Positions 1 to 7,873 of a stretch of DNA of 17,115 bases are shown here, piece after piece. Position 1 is the stretch's first letter; the number at the start of each line of letters is the position of its first letter. Source of the stretch: DASZVN01 sp035547055 (GTDB lineage Bacteria; Pseudomonadota; Alphaproteobacteria; Rhizobiales; Methylopilaceae); NCBI GenBank assembly GCA_035547055.1, contig DASZVN010000094.1, positions 1 to 17,115 of the forward strand, in the 5' to 3' direction. The notes below the pieces were generated by a model, which ran no database searches, was not told the origin of the DNA, and saw only the letters and a list, made by a program, of their open reading frames with translations. The position numbers were made by a program, and so were the translations under genes.

Positions 1-2
1 GC

Positions 3-182
3 AACATCCGGGTCGGGCTCGAGGACTCGCTGTGGTCCGGCCCCGGCAAGCTCGCGACCTCGAACGCCGAGCAGGTCGCGATCGCCCGCGGGCTGATCGA
101 GGGCCTCGGCCTCGAGGTCGCGACCCCGGCCGAAGCGCGCCGGATCCTCGCGCTGAAAGGCGCCGACCGCGTCGGGTTCTGA
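3..182 (+). CDS. BKACE family (DUF849, 3-keto-5-aminohexanoate cleavage enzyme-like), C-terminal fragment
   Basis: Only the last 59 codons are in the window; the gene enters from the left edge and ends at TGA 180-182. The visible protein begins NIRVGLEDSLW and carries the characteristic C-terminal block of the BKACE (DUF849) family: an RVGLEDSLW strand-loop, a K-LA-SNAEQV segment leading into a helix, then VATPAEARRIL-LKG. Family members are TIM-barrel, Zn-dependent enzymes that condense a beta-keto acid with acetyl-CoA to give acetoacetate and a CoA ester; the best known acts in lysine fermentation, but many have other substrates. Which substrate this one uses cannot be told from the tail. 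It is convergent with pbpC, with a palindromic repeat between the two stops. The family call is from recalled family sequence; the reading frame is directly visible. Confidence 0.85.
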   Translation, partial: NIRVGLEDSLWSGPGKLATSNAEQVAIARGLIEGLGLEVATPAEARRILALKGADRVGF

Positions 183-195
183 GCGGCGGTCCCCT

Positions 196-282
196 CGTAG
201 GGTGTGCATCGACGAAGCCGATGCGCACCGGCGCCCCGGCCTTGAAGAAAGAGGTGCGCATGCTCCGCGTGCACACCCTACG
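196..282. repeat. TAGGGTG-type nested palindromic repeat, copy 1
   Basis: An 87-bp element with perfect 13-bp terminal inverted repeats: CGTAGGGTGTGCA (196-208) and TGCACACCCTACG (270-282). Inside is a second perfect pair, ATGCGCACC (221-229) with GGTGCGCAT (253-261), and a small hairpin GCATCG/CGATGC near 206-224. The transcript could fold as a branched structure. It lies between the convergent stops of the BKACE gene and pbpC, so it could act as a bidirectional 3' structure. A second copy is at 9229-9305. The architecture resembles short REP/BIME-like repeats common in proteobacteria (from memory, not searched). Confidence 0.85.
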
Positions 283-287
283 CATTC

Positions 288-2354
288 TTACTGCTCGATC
301 CGGACCGCCGCGCTGGCGCTGGCGCCGGTCGCATCGAGCACGGTCAGGTGGGAGAAGCCCTGCGGCGGCGCCGGCCAGGCGAGGTCGCGGCGGCGCTCGG
401 CGGGGCCGACGGGGCGGCCGTCGGCGAGCCAGGTGAACGGCGGCACCCCGCCCGCCGCGCGCAGCACCACGGCGCCGCCGTCCGCCCCGGCATCGACCAC
501 CGCGCCGTCGGGCGGAAACGCGATCTGGAGCGGCACCGGCCCCGGCCCGAGCTGCGGCGCCGGCGCCCCCGGCGGCTGGAAGCGGCGGAGCGCCGGCGGC
601 AGCGGCGCCGCCGCCGCGGCCAGCGCCTCGGGCGGCGGGATCAGCGCCGCCGTGGCCGGCGCGAGGCGCGAGAACGCATCGAACAGGATCGGCCCGGCGG
701 CGGCGCGGCCGACGAGGCCCGGGCTCGACTGGCCGTCGGGCCGGCCGACCCAGACGGCGATGACGTGGGCGCCGTCGAAGCCGATCGCCCAGGCGTCGCG
801 ATAGCCGTAGGAGGTGCCGGTCTTGTAGGCGATGCGCCCGGGCAGCGCGTTGTCGGGCGCCGGCGCGCCGATCAACGTCTCGGCGACCTGCCAGGCGGCG
901 ACCCGGCTGAACAGCGGCCGCTCGGCCGCGGCCGGCGGCGCGCCGTCGACCTCGTGCAGCGCGATCGGCTGGCCGCCGCGGGCGAGCGCGGTGTAGAGCG
1001 AGGCCATGTCCCAGAGGTCGATGCCGAGGCCGCCGAGCCCGACCGCGAGGCCCGGCGTCTCGCCCTCCGGCAGCGCGATGCGGGCACCGGCGGCGCCGAG
1101 CCGGGCCAGGAAGCGCACCGGCCCGACCGCCGAGAGCAGCTCGACCGCCGGCACGTTGAGCGATTGCTGCAGCGCCCGCGCCACCGTCACCGTGCCCTGG
1201 TAGCCGCCGTCGAAATCGGTCGGCTGGTAGCTGCCGAAGCGCACCGGCCGGTCGTCGATCAGGGTGTCGGGCCGGGCGATGCCGTCGTCGAACGCCATGC
1301 CGTAGATGAACGGCTTCAGCGCCGAGCCCGGCGAGCGCAGCGCCCGCGCCTGGTCGACATGGCCGGCGCGGCCGTCGTCGAAATAATCCGCCGAGCCGAC
1401 ATGGGCGAGCACCGCGCCGCTCGCCGCGTCGACGGCGAGGATCGCGACCGAGATGCGGGGCCCGAGCGCCTGCGCCCGCTCGCGAGCCAGGGCCTCCAGG
1501 CTCTCCTGCAAGGTCCGCTCGATGGTGAGCCGCACCACGCGGCGACCCGGCGCCGCCGCCACCGCCTCCTCCGCGGCATGGGCCGCCAGCATCGGAAAGA
1601 TTCTTCGCGACCGAGGCACCGGCGCCGCCTCGGCGTGGGCGGCCTCGGCGGCCCCGATGACGCCGGCCGCCGCGAGGCGGGCGATGACGCGGTTCCGCGC
1701 CGCGCGCGCGGCCTCGGGAAAGCGGTCGGGCCGCCGCGTCTCGGGCGATTGCGGCAGCGCCACCAGGAGCGCTGCCTCGGCGGTCGACAGATGCGTTGGC
1801 TCCTTGCCGAAATAGGCGAGGCTCGCGGCGCGCACGCCCTCGACGTTGCCGCCATAGGGCGCGAGCGCGAGGTAGAGGTCGAGCACGCGCTTGCGCCCGA
1901 CCGCGCGCTCCAGTGCCAGCGCCTTGCCGATCTCGCCGATCTTCCGCGACAGGGTGCGGTCGCGGGCGCCGTCGAGCAGGCGCACCACCTGCATCGTGAG
2001 CGTCGAGCCGCCCGAGACGATGCGCCCATGCAGCGCCGCCTGCGCCGCCGCGCGGGCGAGCGCCCGCCAGTCGACACCGTCGTGGCGGCCGAAGCGGCGG
2101 TCCTCGTAGGCCTTCAGGAAGGCGATGAAGCGCGGATCGACCTCAGCCGCGGCGACGGGCAGCCGCCAGCGGCCGTCCGGCGTCGCGAACGGGCGGAGCA
2201 GCCGCCCGTCGCGGTCCACCACCATGACCGAGGTCGCCGCCGCCGCGTCGAGCGACGGCGGCTTGCGGGAGTCGCGCCATTCGCGGAAGCCGACCGCGGC
2301 GCCGATGACCGCGGCGAGCACGACCGCGGCGGCGATGCTCAAGCGAAGCGACAC
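288..2354 (-). CDS. pbpC: Penicillin-binding protein 1C (bifunctional GT51 glycosyltransferase/transpeptidase)
   Basis: A 688-residue class A PBP, near the usual 700-770 for PBP1C. An N-terminal membrane anchor (about residues 5-23) places it in the inner membrane facing the periplasm. The GT51 domain (about 65-235) shows KAYEDRRF with catalytic Glu84, GGSTLTMQ (115-122), and an LDLYLALAPYGGNVEGV block. The transpeptidase domain (about 300-570) has S344-A-L-K347, S398-L-N400 and K511-T-G-T. The C-terminal 80-90 residues match the small beta domain (BiPBP_C) specific to PBP1C. The GTG start is favoured by GGAGGGG six bases upstream (2361-2367, minus strand). The A2M gene lies directly upstream on the same strand, 176 bp away; in many bacteria the pair is linked, and PBP1C is thought to repair wall damage while A2M traps the attacking protease. 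The gap and its ribosome binding site are made of dispersed repeat sequence. Confidence 0.95.
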   Translation of the reverse strand: MSLRLSIAAAVVLAAVIGAAVGFREWRDSRKPPSLDAAAATSVMVVDRDGRLLRPFATPDGRWRLPVAAAEVDPRFIAFLKAYEDRRFGRHDGVDWRALARAAAQAALHGRIVSGGSTLTMQVVRLLDGARDRTLSRKIGEIGKALALERAVGRKRVLDLYLALAPYGGNVEGVRAASLAYFGKEPTHLSTAEAALLVALPQSPETRRPDRFPEAARAARNRVIARLAAAGVIGAAEAAHAEAAPVPRSRRIFPMLAAHAAEEAVAAAPGRRVVRLTIERTLQESLEALARERAQALGPRISVAILAVDAASGAVLAHVGSADYFDDGRAGHVDQARALRSPGSALKPFIYGMAFDDGIARPDTLIDDRPVRFGSYQPTDFDGGYQGTVTVARALQQSLNVPAVELLSAVGPVRFLARLGAAGARIALPEGETPGLAVGLGGLGIDLWDMASLYTALARGGQPIALHEVDGAPPAAAERPLFSRVAAWQVAETLIGAPAPDNALPGRIAYKTGTSYGYRDAWAIGFDGAHVIAVWVGRPDGQSSPGLVGRAAAGPILFDAFSRLAPATAALIPPPEALAAAAAPLPPALRRFQPPGAPAPQLGPGPVPLQIAFPPDGAVVDAGADGGAVVLRAAGGVPPFTWLADGRPVGPAERRRDLAWPAPPQGFSHLTVLDATGASASAAVRIEQ

Positions 2355-2360
2355 ACGGGC

Positions 2361-2478
2361 CCCCTCCGGCTCGCTGCGCTCGCCACCTCCCCCGTTTCAC
2401 GGGGGAGGATTCGCGCTGCGGCTGAGGCGTGATCCTCCCCCGTCGCAGACGGGGGAGGGGAACCATGCGAAGCATGGT
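2361..2478. repeat. CCTCCCCCG/CGGGGGAGG palindromic repeat, copy A
   Basis: A chain of perfect hairpins between the A2M and pbpC genes: CCTCCCCCGT-TTC-ACGGGGGAGG (2386-2408, 10-bp stem), CCTCCCCCGTC-GCA-GACGGGGGAGG (2434-2458, 11-bp stem) and ACCATGC-GAA-GCATGGT (2462-2478). The part at 2361-2385 (CCCCTCCGGC...CGCCA) belongs to the repeat too, because it aligns with the reverse complement of 9381-9406. This end contains the pbpC Shine-Dalgarno. The hairpins lack T-tracts, so they look more like REP-type elements than intrinsic terminators, although they may slow transcription or protect the upstream A2M message. Confidence 0.88.
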
Positions 2479-2493
2479 GGAGGGGGCGCTCTA

Positions 2494-2520
2494 GATTGCT
2501 TCGCTTCGCTCGCAATGACG
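2494..2520. repeat. Short dispersed motif (minus strand GCGAGCGAAGCGAAGC core)
   Basis: On the minus strand this 27-base segment reads CGTCATT-GCGAGCGAAGCGAAGC-AATC. It has a weak 5-bp stem, ATTGC (2495-2499) with GCAAT (2512-2516), and an internal GAAGC/GAGCG repetition. I recall this motif as a very common intergenic sequence in Rhizobiales and other proteobacteria; that is recollection, not a search. It sits 10 bases after the A2M stop codon, just before the copy A hairpins, forming a composite of two repeat types. Confidence 0.6.
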
Positions 2521-2530
2521 AGGCCCCACT

Positions 2531-5500
2531 TCATCGCCCGGGCGTCACCTCGACGTGGCCGCTCGCGGTCTGGCCGTGGCGGTCGGGGCGGTACATGTCC
2601 TCGGCGGTCGCGGGCGGCAGGGCGTAGCCGCCCGGCACGACCGCGCGGACGACGTAGGCGGCGGTGAGGACCGGCTCGTCGTCGTCCCCGGTGCGGGTGA
2701 AGGCGGCGACGAAGCGGTCGTCGCGGAACTCGGTGTGGACCGGCGGCAGCTCGTTCTTCGGCAGCCAGGAGAAGCCACCGGTGTCGCCGGTATCGACCAG
2801 CCGCGGGTTCTCGATCTCGAAGCCCGCGGGCAGGTGGTCGACCACCAGGATGCGGCCGGCCTGCGGCTCGGGCTCGGTGATCGAGAGCACCACGACGAGG
2901 CGGGTGTTCTGCGCCACCTTCGCGGGATCCACCGCCTTGCCGTCGGTCGTGAAATAGCCGCGCTCGACCTTGAAGCCGGCCTCCTCGGCGCCCTCGGGCG
3001 CCTTGGGCGCGCCGCGGATCGACAGCGTCGCGACGGCCGGCTCGGTGTCGGGATTGGCGATGACGAGCGGGGCCTTGGCGAGATCGGCGGCGGAGACCAC
3101 CCGTGAGAGGCCGCCGGTCACGGCCCTGCCGTCGACCGAGAGCCTGGTCGCCGCGAAGCGCGCCTTGAGCGCGACCGCGGCGCGGAGCAGCCAGGCGTTC
3201 TCCTGCGTCGAGAGGCCGGTGCGGTCGCTCCGCGCGTCGTGGACCGCGCTGAGCGCCGTCGGCACGATCGCGGCATCGCTTTCGGCGGCGAGCGCGAGGA
3301 CGCCGGCGCTGTCGCTGAGATTGCTGCCGTAGCTGCCGAAATCCGCGTCGTCGGGCGGCTTCACCAGCAGCGCCGCGGCGGCGGCGAAGGCGCGGCCCGC
3401 GCGGCCATGGTCGCCGAGGATGTCGAGCGCGGCGGCGAGCTGGGCGCGCGCCAGCGGCGTCTTGATGTCGCCGAGCCGGGCGTCGGCGAGATAGCGGAGG
3501 TCGCCCATCAGGCCGCGGCCGTTCCGCGCCAGGACGTACTGGGCGTAGATCACTTCCGGCGCGACCATGCTGGCGTCCTCGGTACGGATGCCGATGGTCG
3601 AGCGCAGATGATCGAGCGCCATCGTCAGCGCCCGCTCCGAGACCGGGTAGCCGCGCTCGCGCACCCGGCTCAGCACGTCGGTGACGTAGTCGTCGAGCCA
3701 GAGGTCGTCCTCGCCCGGCGCCCACAGGCCGAAGCCGCCGGCCGAATCCTGCCGCGCCAGCACCTCCTCGACCATCGTCGCGACCTCGTCGCGGAGGCCC
3801 GCCGGCTGCGCGAGGCCGGCCGCGGTGAGGTCGAGCGCCGCGACGAGCCGGCTCGAGAGCTGCTCCGAGCAACTGAAGGGATAGTCGCGGAGCGCCTGGG
3901 CGTAGGCGGCCGGCGCGAGCGCATCGCGCGGGCCGGCCGAGACGGCGACGCTCGCGGTCTCGGGCAGGAAGTCCGCCAGCATGTCGGAGGAGACGGTCAG
4001 CGTGCCGGTGCCCGGCGGCAGCGCCACCTCGATGCGCTTGGTGCGGACCGGCTCCGCCGGCTCGACGGTGAGCGCGAAGCCCTGCTCGTAGCGCTGGCCG
4101 CCGGGGCCGCTCAGCGTGACCGCCAGATCGGTCCGTCCGAGCGCCCGCGCCGCGAGCGGCAGGGCGAGATCGGCATGGCCGCCCGCGGCGAGACGCACCG
4201 TGCGCGGCGCCGGATCGTCGAGCGCGACCGAGCCACCCGTTGGAGTGACCGCGAGGCTGTAGTCGCCGGCCGGGCCGGAGACGTTGGCGAGGTCGACCAG
4301 GAAGCGCGAGCGGTCGCCGAGGGCGAGGAAGCGCGGCAGCGTGCCGGTCAGGACCACCGGGTCGGCGACCACGACGTCGGCCGAGGCATGGCCGAGCTTG
4401 TCGGCCGACCACGCCGCGACCATCACCTTCACCGTGCCGTTGAACGCCGGCAGCGCGAACGGGATCGTCGCCTTGCCGTCGGGGCCGACCTTGACGATGC
4501 CCGAGAACAGCGCCAGCGGCGCCTGGGTCGGCGTCTCGGCGAAGCTCGGCGCGCCCTCGTCGCCGCCGTTGCGGATGCGGCCGCGGGCGGCCTGCATGCC
4601 GTCGATGAGCTGGCCGTAGAGGTCGCGGATATCGACGCCGAGGCGGCGCTGGCCGAAGGCCCGCGCGTCCGGCGCCGGCGGCTGGTAGTCGGTCAGGTTC
4701 AGGATGCCGACATCGACCGCCGCCGCGACGACATAGGCGGTTTCGCGCGGTCCGACATTGCCGATCGTCACCGGCACGTCGAGCACCTGGCGCGGTTCGG
4801 CCTTGGCCGGCAGGCCGAGGGCGACGGCGAGCGTCTTCGGCGCCGGGTCGATCTTCGCAAAGGCGATGCCGACGGCGCGGCCGGGCATCCGGCTCGCCCC
4901 CGCGTCGAGCGGCCGGTGGAGGAACACGACGGCGTAGGCGCCGGGGCGCCACGCCTCGGTCACCGGCAGCGCCACCGAGGCGCCGCCGGCCGGCACGTCG
5001 AGCTCGGTCGAGGCCAGCACCTTGTCGCTCACCACCATCACCGTCGCCTTGCCGGCGAAGCGCGGGGCGATGCGGATGGTGGCCTTGTCGCCCGGCCGGT
5101 ACATCGCCTTGTCGAGCGCGACGTCGAGGAGGTCCGGCGTATCGGCCGAGGCCGCGGCCTCGTACCAGCCGGCGTCGAAGGCGACGCCGGTCGCGGGGCC
5201 GGACGCGTCGTCCGTGGTCACGTCGAGCCGATAGCGGCCGTACTGGACCTTGGCGGCGATGCTGCCCGCGCCGTCCTGGTCGGGCCGGAGCGTGCCGTTG
5301 GCGACGCGGCTCGCGATCTCGACCGAGTCGAATTGCCAGCGGCCGTCGGTCGAATACCACTGGAAGCGCGTGGTGAGCCGCGACAGCTCCCATTTCAGGG
5401 TCTTCGGCATCGCGGCCTTGCCGGGCATGACCTTGACCGCGAAGCGCGCGGTCTCGCCCTCGCCGGCGGGGCCGTTGAACAGCGGCTTCACGCCGATGAA

Positions 5501-7720
5501 GGCCCGGTCGCTCGCGACCGGGAGCGTCAGCGCGCGCTCGAGCGTCCGGCCGCCGGGCTCGCGCAGGCGGAGCGTCACCTTGGCCTCGAGCGGATGGGTC
5601 GTCGCCGGCAGCGGCGGCCGCTCGATCGCGACCGCGGCGTGGCCCTTGGCGTCGGTCTTGGGCAGGTTGTCGAGCGTGGTGCGCTGCGGCGGCAGCGTCT
5701 CGTCGGCGAGGCCGAAGCGGTAGCCGGCCGGCGCACCGGGCGGGGCCGCGGCGGCGCCGATCGCGATTTCGCCCTCGAGGCCGAGGTCGGCGGCGGGCGC
5801 GCCATAGAGCCAGTCGCCCTGCACCTCCACCGTCGCCGGCGTGCTGCCGAGCGCCGTCGCCGCGGTCGACAGCGTCATCGCGAGGCGCTCGGGCACGTAG
5901 TCGGCGACGAGGAACGAGGTCTCGCCGATCGGATCGCCCTTGGGGTCGGCATAGGCCTTGACCCGCCAGGTGCCGCCCTCGGCCTGGGCGAGGAGCGGCA
6001 CGTCGAGGGTGCGGCCGCCGGCGCCCTGGTCGGCCACGGTCGCGCGGCGATCCTCGACGCCGTCCGGCCGCTGCACCACGAGCGTCAGCGGCAGGTGCTC
6101 GACCGCCGCGCCGGACGGATTGCGGAGCAGCGCCGTCAGATGCACCGTCTCGCCGGGGCGGTAGACGCCGCGCTCGGCGAACAGGTCGGCATCGAGCGGG
6201 CCCGGCGCCGCGCGGCCGCCGACGCCGCGGTCGGACAGGTCGAAGCCGGGCTGGGTCAGGCTGAGGAAGCCATAGTCGCCGCCCGGCGCCTCGGCGACGA
6301 GGAGCGCCGGCGCGTTGCCGCCGCCGCCGCGGGTCAGCCCCGCCGGGAAGCTGGCGAAGCCGGCGGAATCGGTCGTGGCGTGGCCGAGCACCGCGTTGTT
6401 GCGGGCGATCAGGCGGAGGTCGACGTCCTTCAGCGGCGCCGCGCTCGCGAGCGAGCGCACCAGCGCGTGGAGCCCGTCGCTCCCGGTGAGGGCCGTCAGC
6501 CCGAGGTCGGAGACGACGAACCATTGCGTCGCCCGGCTGGCGTAGTCCTGCGGCGTCGCTCCCACCGGCCACGCCACCATGACGTAGGCGCCCGGCGCCA
6601 TCGCCTTCATGGCGTCGTCGAGCGGGAAGGCGGTGGCGACGTCGGCGTTCAGCCGGTTCTGGACCTGAAGCTCGCCCTTGAACACCTCGGCGCCGCTGGT
6701 CGAGCGCAGCGTGTCGATGGCCGAGCCGTCGAGCTGGCGCTGGAAATCGCCGCCGACGATCTCGGGCACGAGGCCGCGGTCGTTGACGCGGAAGATCTCG
6801 ACCGCCACCCGCTCGGTGTTGACCGAGACCAGCGGCAGGCCCTGCTGCCCGGTCCGCGGCAGCACGTAGTTCCGCCCGGTGAAGCGCACCGAGGGCGAGC
6901 GGTCGCGGACATAGAGCACGAGGTCGTGCGATTTCAGGAGGTCCTCGCCGACCGCCGACGGCAGGCCGGCCCGTACCGTCACCTTGTAGTGCTCGCCGTG
7001 GGCGAGCCCGTCGATGCAGAGCTGGTCGCCCTTGGCGGTGACCGCCGGCTTGTCGATGCCCTGGACCGCGACGAACGGCGAAAAATCGCGCCGCCCCGGC
7101 GCCAGCTTCTCGGAGAACTGCACGCACGCGCGCGGGCTCGCGGCATCCGAGTCCACCGTGTAGTTCACGACGCGAAAGCCGTGGGCCTCGCGCACCTTGG
7201 TGTAGGCGGCGCGCACCTCGGGCTGCTCGAAGCGGTCGAGGCTCGCCTTCAGCGCGTCGATCGAGGGGCGCCATTCCTCGCGGCGGCTGTAGCTCTCGCC
7301 GATCAGCGCCAGCGCCCGCGCCTCGCCCTTCGGGTCGGGCGAGAGCAGATAGGCTTCGTATGCCGCGAAGCCGCCGCGGGCGACGATGGCGCCCGCGTTC
7401 TCGTTCTTGGCGGGGGTCAGGCGCAGCAGCGCGACGGCATAGTTGCGCCAGGCCTGCTCGCTCCTGGGGTCGAGCCCGGCGGCAACGGCGAGATCGGTCA
7501 TGGCGGCGCGCCAGTTGCCCTGGCGCACGTCGGCGATGCCGGCGGCGAGCGCCTGCGACGCCGTCGAATCGCTCTTCGCCGCCTCGCGGGTCAGCTCGGC
7601 CTCGAGCTTCAGGCTCCCCGCGACGAGGTCCCTCGGCCGGTAGTCCTTCGTCGCCGCAAGCGCCGCGCCAGCCATCGCGACGATGCCCGCCGCGACCGCC
7701 ACAAGCCGCCACATCCGCAT
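2531..7720 (-). CDS. yfhM: Bacterial alpha-2-macroglobulin (thioester protease trap), secreted to periplasm
   Basis: A 1729-residue A2M of the YfhM type. Residues 1-23 form a Sec signal peptide ending ALA-A; there is no lipobox cysteine, unlike lipoprotein YfhM of E. coli. Residues about 25-180 are a TPR-like helical module (EQAWRNYAVALLR, EEWRPSIDALKASL), followed by macroglobulin (MG) domains. An A2M_N/MG2 signature, AERGVYRPGETVHL, is near residue 518, and a second, MYRPGDKATI, near 873. The conserved A2M region follows (about 1050-1150, with PAFNGTVKVMVAAWS). The thioester motif is C1284-S-E-Q1287 at the start of the alpha-helical TED, and a C-terminal MG domain spans about 1570-1729. The only other cysteines I see are C199 and C235, a likely disulfide. 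Such proteins trap attacking proteases through the Cys-Gln thioester. The start is backed by GGAGGG seven bases upstream. pbpC follows on the same strand. Confidence 0.96.
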   Translation of the reverse strand: MRMWRLVAVAAGIVAMAGAALAATKDYRPRDLVAGSLKLEAELTREAAKSDSTASQALAAGIADVRQGNWRAAMTDLAVAAGLDPRSEQAWRNYAVALLRLTPAKNENAGAIVARGGFAAYEAYLLSPDPKGEARALALIGESYSRREEWRPSIDALKASLDRFEQPEVRAAYTKVREAHGFRVVNYTVDSDAASPRACVQFSEKLAPGRRDFSPFVAVQGIDKPAVTAKGDQLCIDGLAHGEHYKVTVRAGLPSAVGEDLLKSHDLVLYVRDRSPSVRFTGRNYVLPRTGQQGLPLVSVNTERVAVEIFRVNDRGLVPEIVGGDFQRQLDGSAIDTLRSTSGAEVFKGELQVQNRLNADVATAFPLDDAMKAMAPGAYVMVAWPVGATPQDYASRATQWFVVSDLGLTALTGSDGLHALVRSLASAAPLKDVDLRLIARNNAVLGHATTDSAGFASFPAGLTRGGGGNAPALLVAEAPGGDYGFLSLTQPGFDLSDRGVGGRAAPGPLDADLFAERGVYRPGETVHLTALLRNPSGAAVEHLPLTLVVQRPDGVEDRRATVADQGAGGRTLDVPLLAQAEGGTWRVKAYADPKGDPIGETSFLVADYVPERLAMTLSTAATALGSTPATVEVQGDWLYGAPAADLGLEGEIAIGAAAAPPGAPAGYRFGLADETLPPQRTTLDNLPKTDAKGHAAVAIERPPLPATTHPLEAKVTLRLREPGGRTLERALTLPVASDRAFIGVKPLFNGPAGEGETARFAVKVMPGKAAMPKTLKWELSRLTTRFQWYSTDGRWQFDSVEIASRVANGTLRPDQDGAGSIAAKVQYGRYRLDVTTDDASGPATGVAFDAGWYEAAASADTPDLLDVALDKAMYRPGDKATIRIAPRFAGKATVMVVSDKVLASTELDVPAGGASVALPVTEAWRPGAYAVVFLHRPLDAGASRMPGRAVGIAFAKIDPAPKTLAVALGLPAKAEPRQVLDVPVTIGNVGPRETAYVVAAAVDVGILNLTDYQPPAPDARAFGQRRLGVDIRDLYGQLIDGMQAARGRIRNGGDEGAPSFAETPTQAPLALFSGIVKVGPDGKATIPFALPAFNGTVKVMVAAWSADKLGHASADVVVADPVVLTGTLPRFLALGDRSRFLVDLANVSGPAGDYSLAVTPTGGSVALDDPAPRTVRLAAGGHADLALPLAARALGRTDLAVTLSGPGGQRYEQGFALTVEPAEPVRTKRIEVALPPGTGTLTVSSDMLADFLPETASVAVSAGPRDALAPAAYAQALRDYPFSCSEQLSSRLVAALDLTAAGLAQPAGLRDEVATMVEEVLARQDSAGGFGLWAPGEDDLWLDDYVTDVLSRVRERGYPVSERALTMALDHLRSTIGIRTEDASMVAPEVIYAQYVLARNGRGLMGDLRYLADARLGDIKTPLARAQLAAALDILGDHGRAGRAFAAAAALLVKPPDDADFGSYGSNLSDSAGVLALAAESDAAIVPTALSAVHDARSDRTGLSTQENAWLLRAAVALKARFAATRLSVDGRAVTGGLSRVVSAADLAKAPLVIANPDTEPAVATLSIRGAPKAPEGAEEAGFKVERGYFTTDGKAVDPAKVAQNTRLVVVLSITEPEPQAGRILVVDHLPAGFEIENPRLVDTGDTGGFSWLPKNELPPVHTEFRDDRFVAAFTRTGDDDEPVLTAAYVVRAVVPGGYALPPATAEDMYRPDRHGQTASGHVEVTPGR

Positions 7721-7817
7721 CGCCCGGCCCTCCGCAACGGCCCGCCTCGCGCGGCCCCACCATAGCGCCGGCCCCGTCCGCGCGCCATGACCGCCGGCGC
7801 CGATATAGGCGGGCCTC

Positions 7818-7859
7818 TTGATTGGAGACGGTGCTGACTAATATAGCTCTTGCTATAAC
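7818..7859 (+). promoter_or_regulatory. Candidate mntH promoter overlapped by the MntR box
   Basis: TTGATT (7818-7823) is followed 18 bases later by TATAGC (7842-7847), a plausible sigma70-type -35/-10 pair. A second possible -10, TATAAC, is at 7854-7859 but has no good partner. This is the only AT-rich patch in the 153-bp divergent region between the A2M gene and mntH. The palindromic operator covers both candidate -10 boxes, so a repressor there would block RNA polymerase. Transcription would begin 6-20 bases before the ATG, leaving a very short leader; no strong Shine-Dalgarno is visible. Confidence 0.5.
7842..7857. promoter_or_regulatory. MntR-type operator upstream of mntH
   Basis: TATAGC-TCTT-GCTATA is a perfect 6-bp inverted repeat with a 4-bp spacer, 16 bases before the mntH ATG. 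Its core, ATAGC-N4-GCTAT, equals the core of the E. coli MntR box in front of mntH (recalled knowledge). Position over the -10 region, a target gene that is a manganese importer, and the lack of other AT-rich palindromes nearby all fit Mn-dependent repression by a DtxR-family MntR. Many alphaproteobacteria use the Fur-family regulator Mur instead; this site argues for MntR. No mntR gene is in the window. Confidence 0.75.
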
Positions 7860-7873
7860 CATCGCGAGCCGCA

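Noticed and set aside
196..282. Possible small regulatory RNA or IS remnant
   Set aside because: Too short for an IS and without a transposase; the second copy at 9229-9305 marks it as a repeat. No separate promoter is visible.
348..2432. A 694-codon plus-strand frame antisense to pbpC
   Set aside because: Same cause: it mirrors codon bias of pbpC and encodes Arg/Gly-rich noise.
2386..2458. The two strong GC hairpins as intrinsic terminators of the A2M gene
   Set aside because: Neither is followed by a T-tract on the minus strand, and the whole segment recurs at 9316-9406 in the other orientation, so a dispersed repeat explains it better.
3239..7765. A 1508-codon plus-strand frame antisense to the A2M gene
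   Set aside because: Long antisense frames are expected in very GC-rich genes because stop codons are rare; composition is Arg/Ala/Gly-biased, with no recognisable motif and no ribosome binding site.
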